Positions 16,991 to 24,394 of a stretch of 24,394 bases of DNA are shown here, piece by piece. The DNA comes from Pseudomonadota bacterium (lineage in GTDB: Bacteria; Pseudomonadota; Gammaproteobacteria; Steroidobacterales; Steroidobacteraceae). The notes beneath the pieces were generated by a model. The model worked only from the letters and a program-made list of their open reading frames with translations. It made no database searches and had not been told where the DNA came from. The stretch lies in NCBI GenBank assembly GCA_023433705.1, contig JAEYUC010000049.1, forward strand, positions 1-24,394, read 5' to 3'. The position numbers and the translations under genes are program-made. Every line of letters starts with the position of its first letter. The stretch's first letter is position 1.

Positions 16991-18157
16991 CTATGCGTTG
17001 ACGACTTTCAGCGTGAGTTCCGTGCCGGGCCGCCACGCGTATCCATCCGCGATGATCTCCGAGGGCGAGCCCTGCGAGTTCATGTGCTCGCGATAGTTGA
17101 GCGAGGCTTCGCTCTCTTCCTCGAGCGGCACGATCTTCGTGCCGCGCGCGCGCAGATCCACCTCGGCGCTCAGCACCTGCTTGACGAATTCGCGGTTGCT
17201 CGTGAAGGGCAGCGGATCCGGGAAGGTCTCCGGGATGATTTCCATCGCGTCGCGCTTCTCGGCCTTTTCGAACAGCTTCTTGACCACCTGGAAATGCCCG
17301 AGCTCGTAGTCGGTCATGCGTTCCCACAGCGCCTTCAGGCGAGGATTGGTCTCCTGCTGCGCGCAGCTGTAGTAGTTGTAGACCTCGGCCGCTTCGTGCA
17401 ACAGCCAGTTCTCGAGCAGCGTCTGCGTCGGATCGAGCAGGCTCTCGTACTGCGTGACGTGCTGCTGTTCGATCGAAGCGATCTCCGCGTACAACTGCCG
17501 CGCCACCGGATCCGCGAACAGCGGCCCGATGTTCATGTAGTAGTTATGAGTCTGTTGCTCCGCTGCCGTCAGGCTCAACGCGTGCAGCTTGGTGAGCGGA
17601 TCGGCGGTCGCCTTGTCGAACGACTCGCGCACGTCGTCAATGGGTGCGCGGTGTTCCACGGCCGTCGGACGACCTGGCAGGATGTCCGTGTAACACTGCA
17701 GGATGTTGTTTGCGTCCTTTCCTTCGAGGCGATCGAGCAGCGCGGAGTAGCGATACATGTGATCGAAGTCCTCGAGCAGGCCGAAGCGCATGTTCGCCGC
17801 GACGTATTCATCGGGCTCGCGCTGCGCCATCGCCGCGGTCACCTCGATGGCGACCTGTTCGTAGCCGATGGTGGTCTCGAGTGGTGAATGGTCGGCGCCC
17901 AGCAACCAGTTCACGAGCGTCGCCTGGTGATGCTCGACGCGCCGCACCTCGGCGAGTTCGCGTCGGAAGCGGCCGTCGAATCGCGCGGCGGCGTGCTGGA
18001 AGCGCAGCGCTTCGTTCTCGATTCCGTTCATGTAGATCACGCGCACGCGCGTGAAGGCGTCGTCGTCGAGCTTGCTGATCGGCTTCGAGACGAGCTCGCG
18101 CCAGGTGAAACGTTGCTGTGAAAGCGGCGTTCCACGTTCCTTGTGAATGGAGAACAT
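16991..18157 (-). CDS. Ferritin-like protein, apparently two bundles in tandem
   Basis: The protein has 388 residues from ATG 18157, with AGGA seven bases ahead (the open frame continues upstream but without a ribosome site or family-like sequence). Two helical halves can be lined up. The first (about 40-145) has Glu47/49, a Glu75-His76-His77 cluster, Glu100/105 and an Asp130-x-x-His133 pair. The second (about 195-300) has Glu200, Glu230-x-x-His233, Glu255 or 258, and Glu285-x-x-His288, a full ferritin-type ligand set. A non-helical tail follows (about 310-388). No signal peptide is present. The fold is inferred from the spacing of these ligands. The function is unknown; a role in iron or oxidant handling with the adjacent ferritin-like protein is likely. 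Confidence 0.82.
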   Translation of the reverse strand: MFSIHKERGTPLSQQRFTWRELVSKPISKLDDDAFTRVRVIYMNGIENEALRFQHAAARFDGRFRRELAEVRRVEHHQATLVNWLLGADHSPLETTIGYEQVAIEVTAAMAQREPDEYVAANMRFGLLEDFDHMYRYSALLDRLEGKDANNILQCYTDILPGRPTAVEHRAPIDDVRESFDKATADPLTKLHALSLTAAEQQTHNYYMNIGPLFADPVARQLYAEIASIEQQHVTQYESLLDPTQTLLENWLLHEAAEVYNYYSCAQQETNPRLKALWERMTDYELGHFQVVKKLFEKAEKRDAMEIIPETFPDPLPFTSNREFVKQVLSAEVDLRARGTKIVPLEEESEASLNYREHMNSQGSPSEIIADGYAWRPGTELTLKVVNA

Positions 18158-18216
18158 GGTGAATTCCTGCGGTGGTGGGGTCGGCACAGCGTGGCGGCGA
18201 TGCCGCGCGGGCACTA

Positions 18217-18234
18217 CCGGCATCGCGGTGCCGG
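18217..18234. terminator. Inverted repeat downstream of the SDR-DoxX operon
   Basis: CCGGCA (18217-18222) and TGCCGG (18229-18234) form perfect arms around a 6-base loop. It lies 60 bases past the minus-strand stop at 18294 and 60 bases ahead of the ferritin-like gene. It could end the upstream operon or be an operator for the ferritin pair. There is no T run. Confidence 0.3.
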
Positions 18235-18293
18235 CACGTAGGCATGCGGCGGCGAGTGCTGTGAGATACGCGCCGCCGGGACTCGGACTCGAC

Positions 18294-18821
18294 TTAGTCG
18301 CGAAGGCGGGATGCGCGGATTCCTCGCAGCCATTCCTCGCCGATGAACGCGAAAGCGACGGCGAACAGCGCCAGCGTGGCGAACACGCCGACGGCCGGCA
18401 GCGGTGTGGCGCGCGGCCGCAGGGTCCAGTCGGGCGGATCCTCCGGGAAATTGAGTGTGTAGACGAGCACGAGCGCGAATACCGGCAGCATGTCGAGCCA
18501 GCTGTGCACATGTTGCTCCACGGGCGAGATGTGGCGCCGCGGCTGGGCGACGTACGTATCCCACAGCGACGTGGCCGTGTGTGCGAGCACCGCAACAGTC
18601 ATGAACGCGAGCAGCGATGTGTTGATCTCGAAGAACAGCGCCGCGATCACGGGGACCGCCATTTCGAGCTGGAGCAGGAAATGCAGCCGCGATTCGCCCG
18701 GGCCCGAGGTTCGTTCGATGTGCGCCTTTCGATGGCACAGCCAGTCCGCGAAGCCGGCCGCGAGCCACGCTGGGAGGAGTCCGAAGACGAGCAGGGCCTG
18801 CAGCGCGGTTTCGAGTCTCAT
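18294..18821 (-). CDS. His/Glu-rich five-span membrane protein, unknown function
   Basis: The protein has 175 residues from ATG 18821, with GGAG six bases ahead. About five hydrophobic segments are visible (near 8-27, 48-65, 68-86, 109-125 and 142-160). The loops and helix ends carry an unusual set of possible metal ligands: Asp26, His30-x3-His34 with Glu36 (in WLCHRKAHIE), His47, Glu53, His81, Asp88, His97, and His104-x-His106 (in VEQHVHSW). The pattern recalls di-iron membrane enzymes such as desaturase-like proteins, but I do not recognise the family. It is the last gene of an operon with DUF2269 (11 bases upstream) and an SDR-DoxX fusion, which suggests a membrane redox role. Confidence 0.82.
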   Translation of the reverse strand: MRLETALQALLVFGLLPAWLAAGFADWLCHRKAHIERTSGPGESRLHFLLQLEMAVPVIAALFFEINTSLLAFMTVAVLAHTATSLWDTYVAQPRRHISPVEQHVHSWLDMLPVFALVLVYTLNFPEDPPDWTLRPRATPLPAVGVFATLALFAVAFAFIGEEWLRGIRASRLRD

Positions 18822-18832
18822 CGCGAGCTCCG

Positions 18833-19297
18833 CTAACCTGGCTTCGCCACCATTAGATAGAACACGATGACGAGCGCCGCGAAGGCCACGATGCCGAGCG
18901 CCACCCAGGCGCGCAGCATCTTCCAGTACGCGGGCGGCAGCGGATCGCCGGCCGCGGCGGACAGCCTCGCGAAATCCCGCATGCGGATCTGCATCCACAC
19001 CACGGGTAGCCAGGCCGCGCCCGCGAGCAGGTAGAGACCGATGGACCAGGCGATCCAGGTGCTGCTCAGTGGATAGCCCGCGAGGTTCATCAGCCAGAAG
19101 CCGGTGAGGGGCTGGATCACGATGGTCGGGGTGGTGAAGATCCAGTCGGCGATCACGACGCGGTGCACCACGGAAGCCGCGATGTGCGCGTCGCGCGTGC
19201 GGCTCGCGAAGAACATGTAATACGCCGAGCCGAGCCCGGTACCGAACAACACGGTCGACGAGAGGATGTGCAGCCACTTGACGATCAGGTAGGTCAT
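18833..19297 (-). CDS. DUF2269 family membrane protein
   Basis: The protein has 154 residues and about four membrane spans. The N-terminus MTYLIVKWLHILSSTVLFG and the middle TPTIVIQPLTGFWLMNLAGY match DUF2269, a family of small integral membrane proteins without a proven activity. The conserved His in the first span (KWLHILSS) and the arrangement of four helices resemble small heme-binding membrane proteins of the CopD/HemJ kind, but this is only a resemblance. ATG 19297 overlaps the SDR-DoxX stop as ATGA, so translation is coupled. The His-rich membrane protein follows after 11 bases. Confidence 0.88.
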   Translation of the reverse strand: MTYLIVKWLHILSSTVLFGTGLGSAYYMFFASRTRDAHIAASVVHRVVIADWIFTTPTIVIQPLTGFWLMNLAGYPLSSTWIAWSIGLYLLAGAAWLPVVWMQIRMRDFARLSAAAGDPLPPAYWKMLRAWVALGIVAFAALVIVFYLMVAKPG

Positions 19298-20565
19298 CGG
19301 CGGTTTCGCAGCTCCCTCATCAATACCAGCAGCGCGAGGATGGGCAGGTTCTTGACCACGGGGCCGAACGGTTCGAGCCACAGCGCCGGAAGTTTCCAGG
19401 TGATGATCGCGGTGTAGGCGAGCACGAGCGCGATCTGCGCGCTCCAGAGCCAGCGCGGCGCGCGCGGCCACAACGTGAGCAGGCCGAGGGCGATGTCGAG
19501 CACCGCCGCGCCGCGCAGCGTCAAGGGTGCGAGCGATTCCGGCACGCCGATCTGCATCAGCAGCCACTCGCTGGCTTCGACTGGATAGAGGCCCAGCGAA
19601 ACGATGCCCGCGGTGAGCCACATGATTGCGATGCCGAGACGCAGCAGCGGTTCGATCCAGCGCAGCGTGGCCTGCATCCGCCGCGCCGACTGCTCGGCCG
19701 GGCTCACGAACTCCTCGACGTCGCGCGGCCGGTGTCCGAGCACGGTAGTCAGTCCTTCGGGCGACCCGGTATTGCCGCGTTCGAGCATGCCGAGAGTTTC
19801 GCTGTCCAGAAGCATGCCAGGCAACAGTTCGCCGACGCGAGCGGCGGTGCGCACCATCCACGCGGGAATCTTCAGTGTGTGCGCGCGGGGCAGCCCCAGC
19901 GCCGCGCGCAGCGCGAGCAGGAATTCGCGCAGGGTCAGTTCGCGGGGGCCGACCACCGGCAACACCCGCTCGGGGGGCAGTGGTTTGATCGCGAGCGCGG
20001 TCACCGCGTCGACCAGGTCGTCCACGTGTACGGGTTGAACACGTTGTTCTCCGCCTGCCGGCAGCGGAATGACCGGCAGACTCGCGAGCGTCTCGAACAT
20101 CGCCGCGCTGGTGCCGCCGGCGCCATAGATGAGAGATGGCCGGACGATCATCCAGTCGACGGGCAGCGTGGCCAGGTAGAAGTCGGCCGCGTGTTTGCTG
20201 CGATGGTATTCGGCCGGGGCGTCGGCCGCGGCGCCGAGCGCGGAAATCTGGATGATGCGAGGCACGCCAGCGATTGCGGCCGCATCGAACAACGCGAACG
20301 GGCCGCGAACGTGCAGCGCTTCGAAGGTCTGCGTGCGCGTCTCGCGCAGGATGCCGATCGCATTTACGAGGACGTCGACTCCCGCGAGGTCGCGCGCCCA
20401 CCGTGAGGGATCGGATCGCGTGAAATCCATTGCCAGCCAGCGCCTGCAATGTCTCGCGTGAGGCGCGGAGCGCGCGGCGCAGACGACCGAGTGGCCCTCC
20501 GCCGCGAGACGCGCCGCGATGCGTGCGCCGAGAAATCCGCTCGCGCCCGCGACGCAGACGATCAC
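19294..20565 (-). CDS. SDR/epimerase-type NAD(P)-binding protein fused to a DoxX-like membrane domain
   Basis: The protein has 423 residues from GTG 20565, which has GGAG six bases ahead. A TTG six codons earlier (20583) is a less likely start. The N-terminal Rossmann domain (1 to about 280) has GASGFLG (7-13) for the dinucleotide, Ser108 in QISALG and Tyr120-x3-Lys124 in EYHRSKHAA, so the SDR active site is intact. It resembles atypical SDRs of the NDUFA9/NmrA-like type. The C-terminal 120 residues contain four membrane spans starting at RWIEPLLRLGIAIMW, matching the DoxX-like family. The fused layout is known among SDRs. A membrane-tethered oxidoreductase is inferred; substrate unknown. It heads an operon with DUF2269 and the His-rich membrane protein. 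Confidence 0.9.
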   Translation of the reverse strand: MIVCVAGASGFLGARIAARLAAEGHSVVCAARSAPHARHCRRWLAMDFTRSDPSRWARDLAGVDVLVNAIGILRETRTQTFEALHVRGPFALFDAAAIAGVPRIIQISALGAAADAPAEYHRSKHAADFYLATLPVDWMIVRPSLIYGAGGTSAAMFETLASLPVIPLPAGGEQRVQPVHVDDLVDAVTALAIKPLPPERVLPVVGPRELTLREFLLALRAALGLPRAHTLKIPAWMVRTAARVGELLPGMLLDSETLGMLERGNTGSPEGLTTVLGHRPRDVEEFVSPAEQSARRMQATLRWIEPLLRLGIAIMWLTAGIVSLGLYPVEASEWLLMQIGVPESLAPLTLRGAAVLDIALGLLTLWPRAPRWLWSAQIALVLAYTAIITWKLPALWLEPFGPVVKNLPILALLVLMRELRNRR

Positions 20566-20618
20566 GCGGTACTCCGCTGACAACGACGCGGGAATTTCAC
20601 GTCGAACAATCCGTGTTC

Positions 20619-21125
20619 ATGCCGGTCCAGTTTCGCATGACTAGTTGGTCGCAGGCGGCTCGACAGGCTTTGTACTCCGGGGCGGCGGCGAGCCTGTTCT
20701 CGGCGGCCGTGCTGGCCGTGTGCGGCAAGCTCGAGAATGACAGCGCCGCGGGGCCGGTGAACGGCCCGAGCCAATGGATACATGGACGCTGGGCGGCGCA
20801 CGTCCGAGAGCCAAGTGTTCGGCACACGGTGATCGGATTCATCATCCATCACGTGATGGCGACGGGCTGGGCGCTGCTGCACGAAAAGATTTTCGGTCAT
20901 CGTAAGGGCGAGCAGCCATTCGGCCGGCGCCTCGGCGCGGCAACGGCGACCGCGGCGACCGCAAACTTCGTCGACTACAAGATGACCCCGAAGCGGCTTC
21001 AGCCCGGTTTCGAGACGCAGCTCTCGCGAACATCGCTTTTTCTGGTTTACGCCGCGTTCGCGGCCGGTCTCACCTTGTACGTGGGCGCCGCGGCCCGGCG
21101 TGGGAAGGCACGTCCCAACAAGTGA
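20619..21125 (+). CDS. Small membrane protein, unknown function
   Basis: The protein has 168 residues from ATG 20619. ATG 20637 and GTG 20613 are alternatives, and none has a convincing ribosome site. About four hydrophobic segments are seen: ALYSGAAASLFSAAVLAVCG, TVIGFIIHHVMATGWALLH, the Ala-rich LGAATATAATANFVDY and SLFLVYAAFAAGLTLYVGAA. The stretches HHVMATGWALLHE, VDYKMTPKRLQPGFE and LSRTSLFLVYAAFA look conserved in character, so this is probably a real family, but I cannot name it. It is divergent from the SDR-DoxX gene (53 bases) and convergent with ligD (29 bases). Confidence 0.78.
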   Translation: MPVQFRMTSWSQAARQALYSGAAASLFSAAVLAVCGKLENDSAAGPVNGPSQWIHGRWAAHVREPSVRHTVIGFIIHHVMATGWALLHEKIFGHRKGEQPFGRRLGAATATAATANFVDYKMTPKRLQPGFETQLSRTSLFLVYAAFAAGLTLYVGAAARRGKARPNK

Positions 21126-21154
21126 ATACACTCCGAGGGTTCGATGCACGGTCC

Positions 21155-23794
21155 TTACTTGGATATGTCCGCGATCGCGGACTTGGTCAGCGCCTGCGTC
21201 GCCTTCCAGTAGCCCGCCCAGGGATCCTTGCGCTGTTTCGCGATGCGCGCGGGCACGTTGTGGATGTCGAAATGCGTGCCGCGGATGTCCTCGTCGATTT
21301 CATCCCATGACACGGGTGTCGAGACGCCGACGCCGGGCCGCCAGCGCGGCGAGAACGCGGCAACCGCCGTGGCGCCGAAACCATTGCGTAGATAGTCGAC
21401 GAAGATCTTGTTCTTGCGATTGCGCTCGCCGGTCTTCGACGTGAACATCTTCGGCGCGAGGCGCTCCATGAACAACGTGACGTTGTGCGCGAATTCCTTC
21501 GCGGTGTCCCAGTCGGGCAGCGGGCGGGTGAGCGGAGCGACGACGTGGAGGCCCTTGCCGCCCGTCGTCTTCACCCAGCTTTCCAGGCCATGCTCTTTCA
21601 ACAGGTGTCGCACCGCGAGTGCGGCCTCGCGGATCTGCGCATACGGCAGGTCCGCGCCGGGGTCGAGATCGAAGGTGAGCCGGTCGGCATGAGTGGGGCG
21701 TGGCATGCGCGAGCCCCAGCTGTGCAACTCCACCGCGCCGACCTGCGCGAGATGCAGCAGGCCCTCGACGCTGTCGCACACCACGAAATCCGGATCCTTG
21801 TCCGCATTCGGAATCTGCACGACGCGCAGGCCGCGCGCGGATTCCTCGAGGAAGTGTTTCTGGAAGAACGGCTTCGTGCCGTGCGTGTTGCGCAGGATCG
21901 AGAGCGGCCGGTCCTTGTAGTGAGGCAGCGCGGCTTCACCGACCGCCGCGAAGTATTCGGCGAGCTGCAGCTTGGTGACGCCGTCGTGCGGAAACAGCAC
22001 GCGGTCGGGATGCGTGAGCCGCGCGCCCATTGGACCCGCGGCGTCATCAGTCTTCACGGCGCCGGCCTTCGAGGCGCGACGCTTCACCTTGTCGCGCGAG
22101 GTTTTCCCGGGTTTTCCGTGCCTGGCACCGATCATGTCTTCAGTATGCGCCGGTTCTTCGCGGATGACGGTTTTCGGATCGCGGTCCTGGCGCATGCCGA
22201 GGTAGCGAGGCTGGCGCAGGATGCCGTCCTGGGTCCAGTCGGCGAACGCCACCTGGATCACGAGCTCGGGTTTCATCCAGTGCCAGATCTCTCCCGAGCG
22301 TTTGTCGGGCAAGCGGTCGAAGGGGCTGTCCTTGCGTTCGAGCTTCTTCACGCGTTCGTGCCATCGCGCGCGTTCCTCGGCACTGAAGCCGCCGCCGACA
22401 CGGCCGGCGTACTTGAGGCCCTTGCCGGACTTCACGCCCACGAGCAGCGAGGAAAACGTTCCCGTGCCGCGGCCGGGTAGGTAGGCGGCGCCGCCGACGA
22501 CGAATTCCTGCTCGCGGTGGCATTTGACTTTGAGCCAGTCGGTCGAGCGGTCCCCGCGATAGGGGGAGTCGACCTTCTTCGCGACGAGGCCCTCGAGATG
22601 CTGGTTGCAGACGCGCGCAAGCAGCTCGCGGCTGTCGCTGTGGATCTGGTCGGCGAGCCGCAACGGGCCTTTCGGAGGTAGTTTGGCGAACGCGGCGTCG
22701 AGACGCATCTTGCGCTGCGAGAGGGGCAGGGAGCGCAGGTCTTCGCCCCGATAGAAGAGCATGTCGAAGATGCAGTACTGCAACTCGTCCAGCCGCCCCT
22801 GCTCCCGCATGTGTTGCAGCAGCGAAAAGTCCGAACGGCCGTTCGGATCGGTGACGATCAATTCCCCGTCGATCCACGTTTCCTGCAGCTTGAGTTTCGC
22901 GAGCGCGTCGACGATGGGCCCGACCTTTTGCGTCCAGTCGATGCCGTTGCGCGAGATGCAGCGCACATCCTCGCCGTCGCAGCGGCACAGCAGCCGGATG
23001 CCATCGTACTTGAGCTCGTACACCCAGCCTTCGTCGCCCGGCACCTTGTCGACGAGCGTCGCGAGTTGCGGCTTGATCGTCGCGGGCAGCGCCTTGCCGC
23101 TGGTGCCGCGTGACTTGGTACTGCGAGGTTTCGGCGCGCCGGTTTTCGCGGGGGGCTTCGCCTTGGTCTTGGGCGCCGCCGTGCCGTGGCGCTCGTCGAT
23201 CGGCGCGTGTGTGAGCACCACCTTGCCCGCGTCGATGACATCCGCGTCGGCACCGGGCCGCGCGGATGCGTCGTTCGATTTCATCAACAGCCAGTTGGGT
23301 TGTTTGCCCTGCATGCGCGTGCGCACCAGGTGCCAGCGGCCACTGAGTTTCTTGCCGAACAATTCGAAGGCGAGGTGGCCCTTGCGCAGCCCCTTGTCGA
23401 AATCCTCGACCGGCCGCCATGTGCCGGAATCCCAGATGTCGACGTGACCCGCGCCGTATTCACCCTTCGGGATGTCGCCCGAGAACTTCGCGTATGCGAT
23501 CGGGTGATCTTCCACTTCGACCGCGAGTCGCTTGTCCGCCGGATCGAGAGAAGGGCCCTTGGGCACCGCCCAACTACGCAGCGTGCCTTGCCATTCGAGC
23601 CGGAAATCCCAGTGAAGTCGCCGTGCCGCATGTTTCTGCACGACGAAGATCAGTTTCTTCTCTTTGCTCTTGCCGGGACTCTTTACCTTCGCGGATTTTC
23701 TCGCGCGCGCCTTGTCCGCCGGCTCGCGGGTCTTCTTGAAGTCGCGCTTCGCGGCGTACTTCGCGAGTCGTTTGTTGCCGCCCGCGTCGGCCAT
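21155..23794 (-). CDS. ligD: DNA ligase D (phosphoesterase-ligase-polymerase)
   Basis: The protein has 879 residues and is the end-processing and sealing enzyme of bacterial NHEJ. Domain order is 3'-phosphoesterase, ligase, polymerase, as in Pseudomonas LigD. After a basic N-terminal tail, the phosphoesterase domain (about 47-190) has QKHAARRLHWDFRLE and EDHPIAYAKFSGDIPKGEYG, with its metal-binding His residues. A Lys/Pro-rich linker follows. The ATP-dependent ligase has the nucleophile Lys in ELKYDGIRL (about 262), then DGELIV, EGLVAKK and DWLKVKC, and an OB domain. The polymerase domain (about 595-875) has the metal-binding FDLDPG and TGGKGLHV. A copy of the 27-bp repeat encodes GARHGKPG in the ligase-polymerase linker (about 556-563). 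The gene begins 3 bases after the ku stop. Confidence 0.97.
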   Translation of the reverse strand: MADAGGNKRLAKYAAKRDFKKTREPADKARARKSAKVKSPGKSKEKKLIFVVQKHAARRLHWDFRLEWQGTLRSWAVPKGPSLDPADKRLAVEVEDHPIAYAKFSGDIPKGEYGAGHVDIWDSGTWRPVEDFDKGLRKGHLAFELFGKKLSGRWHLVRTRMQGKQPNWLLMKSNDASARPGADADVIDAGKVVLTHAPIDERHGTAAPKTKAKPPAKTGAPKPRSTKSRGTSGKALPATIKPQLATLVDKVPGDEGWVYELKYDGIRLLCRCDGEDVRCISRNGIDWTQKVGPIVDALAKLKLQETWIDGELIVTDPNGRSDFSLLQHMREQGRLDELQYCIFDMLFYRGEDLRSLPLSQRKMRLDAAFAKLPPKGPLRLADQIHSDSRELLARVCNQHLEGLVAKKVDSPYRGDRSTDWLKVKCHREQEFVVGGAAYLPGRGTGTFSSLLVGVKSGKGLKYAGRVGGGFSAEERARWHERVKKLERKDSPFDRLPDKRSGEIWHWMKPELVIQVAFADWTQDGILRQPRYLGMRQDRDPKTVIREEPAHTEDMIGARHGKPGKTSRDKVKRRASKAGAVKTDDAAGPMGARLTHPDRVLFPHDGVTKLQLAEYFAAVGEAALPHYKDRPLSILRNTHGTKPFFQKHFLEESARGLRVVQIPNADKDPDFVVCDSVEGLLHLAQVGAVELHSWGSRMPRPTHADRLTFDLDPGADLPYAQIREAALAVRHLLKEHGLESWVKTTGGKGLHVVAPLTRPLPDWDTAKEFAHNVTLFMERLAPKMFTSKTGERNRKNKIFVDYLRNGFGATAVAAFSPRWRPGVGVSTPVSWDEIDEDIRGTHFDIHNVPARIAKQRKDPWAGYWKATQALTKSAIADISK
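22106..22132 (-). repeat. Dispersed 27-bp repeat, copy 3 (inside ligD)
   Basis: On the minus strand it begins ATCGGTGCCAGGCACGG and continues AAAACCCGGG. It has the same palindromic core as copies 1 and 2, with the central base inverted. It lies in frame in ligD and encodes GARHGKPG, between the ligase and polymerase domains. Its reading frame differs from that in the DUF2784 gene (VPGTENPG). Confidence 0.78.
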
Positions 23795-23797
23795 GCG

Positions 23798-24394
23798 TCA
23801 CGCGCGCCGCGCGGTGCGCGTCGTGGCGGAGCGCCGGCGCGCGGCGCTGTGCTTGCGCTTGCTGCCGCGTGTCGTCGATGTTCCGCCATCGCCACCTTTC
23901 TTCTGCTCGAGGCTGCGCTGCAGCAGCGACATCAGGTCGACCACCTTGCCCCCGCCGGTCGCGCGCTCCACGACTTCGCCTTCGGGCTGCGTGAGCGCAT
24001 GCGTCTGCCCCGACTTCACCTTCTCGTCGATCCGTTTCATCAGGTCTTCGCGGTACGTGTCGTGGAACGCCTGGGGATCCCACTTCTCGGTCATCTCGTC
24101 GATGAGCTTCAGCGCCATCTGCAGCTCGCGGCTGTTCTGGCTGACGGCCTTCTTCGCCGCATCCGACGCGATCTGCGGGTGCTCCTGGATCTCGGCTTCG
24201 TACCGCAGCGTGTTGAGCATCAGCACTTCCTGATCCGGCAACAACGCCGCGACGTACTGGCGGCTGCGCAATACGAAGGTGGCCACGGCGAGCTTCTTCG
24301 ACTGCGTGAGCGCCTCGCGCAGCAGCGCGTATACCTTCTCGCCGTTCTTTTCCGGCGCGACGTAGTAGGGCGTGTCGTAGTAGTAAGGCGCGAT
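23798..24394 (-). CDS. ku: Ku protein, C-terminal part (cut by window end)
   Basis: The last 198 residues are present; the start lies beyond 24394. Ku binds broken DNA ends as a ring-shaped homodimer and recruits LigD. Visible Ku-core sequence includes YYYDTPYYVAPEKNGEKVYALLREAL, ALLPDQEVLMLNTLRY and the helical end ELQMALKLIDEMTEKWDPQAFHDTYREDLMKRI. After the core comes the minimal C-terminal region and a basic, low-complexity tail of about 30 residues (GSKRKHSAARRRSATTRTARRA), likely to bind DNA. The stop is 3 bases before the ligD ATG, so the two are one operon. An ATG inside the core at 24286 is not the true start. Confidence 0.96.
   Translation of the reverse strand: MAPYYYDTPYYVAPEKNGEKVYALLREALTQSKKLAVATFVLRSRQYVAALLPDQEVLMLNTLRYEAEIQEHPQIASDAAKKAVSQNSRELQMALKLIDEMTEKWDPQAFHDTYREDLMKRIDEKVKSGQTHALTQPEGEVVERATGGGKVVDLMSLLQRSLEQKKGGDGGTSTTRGSKRKHSAARRRSATTRTARRA

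Overview
This GC-rich window (roughly two thirds G+C by eye) reads as chromosomal DNA of a Gram-negative proteobacterium. A gammaproteobacterium of the xanthomonad/steroidobacter kind is my best inference. The support is a TamA-TamB outer-membrane assembly pair, a UvrB that follows the E. coli protein along its whole length, a tRNA-Val(GAC) with encoded CCA, and a Pseudomonas-type LigD domain order next to Ku. There is no phage, integrase, transposase, plasmid gene or CRISPR array. The window looks like ordinary core and soil-accessory chromosome.

Layout. 1-3.3 kb: the C-terminal stub of an upstream gene, a secreted protein of unknown function (+), then on the minus strand a DUF2784 membrane protein, a PAS sensor histidine kinase and a cytoplasmic DsbA-like thioredoxin-fold protein. 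3.3-6 kb: an exported cupin (+) that overlaps tail to tail with a tight minus-strand operon of epoxide hydrolase, msrB and msrA. 6.1-8.4 kb: a minus-strand pair of PLP aminotransferase and AI-2E family membrane protein. 8.6-10.7 kb: uvrB (+). 10.7-16.1 kb: tRNA-Val, a 28-residue single-span membrane microprotein, tamA and tamB, all on the plus strand. 16.2-18.2 kb: a minus-strand pair of ferritin-like proteins, one of which looks like two ferritin bundles in a row. 18.3-20.6 kb: a minus-strand operon of an SDR fused to a DoxX-like membrane domain, DUF2269, and a His/Glu-rich five-span membrane protein. 20.6-21.1 kb: a small membrane protein (+). 21.2-24.4 kb: ku (cut by the window end) and ligD, the two-component bacterial NHEJ system.

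Recurring themes are oxidative damage control (MsrA/MsrB, DsbA-like protein, cupin, ferritin-like proteins) and DNA repair (UvrB, Ku/LigD). The most unexpected structure is a 27-bp dispersed repeat with a palindromic GTGCC(T)GGCAC core, present three times: at the end of the DUF2784 gene (where it supplies the last codons and stop), just after tamB, and in frame inside the LigD interdomain linker. All three copies point the same way as the gene they touch. The other candidates for something undescribed are the microprotein ahead of tamA, the ferritin-like cassette and the His-rich membrane protein of the SDR-DoxX operon.
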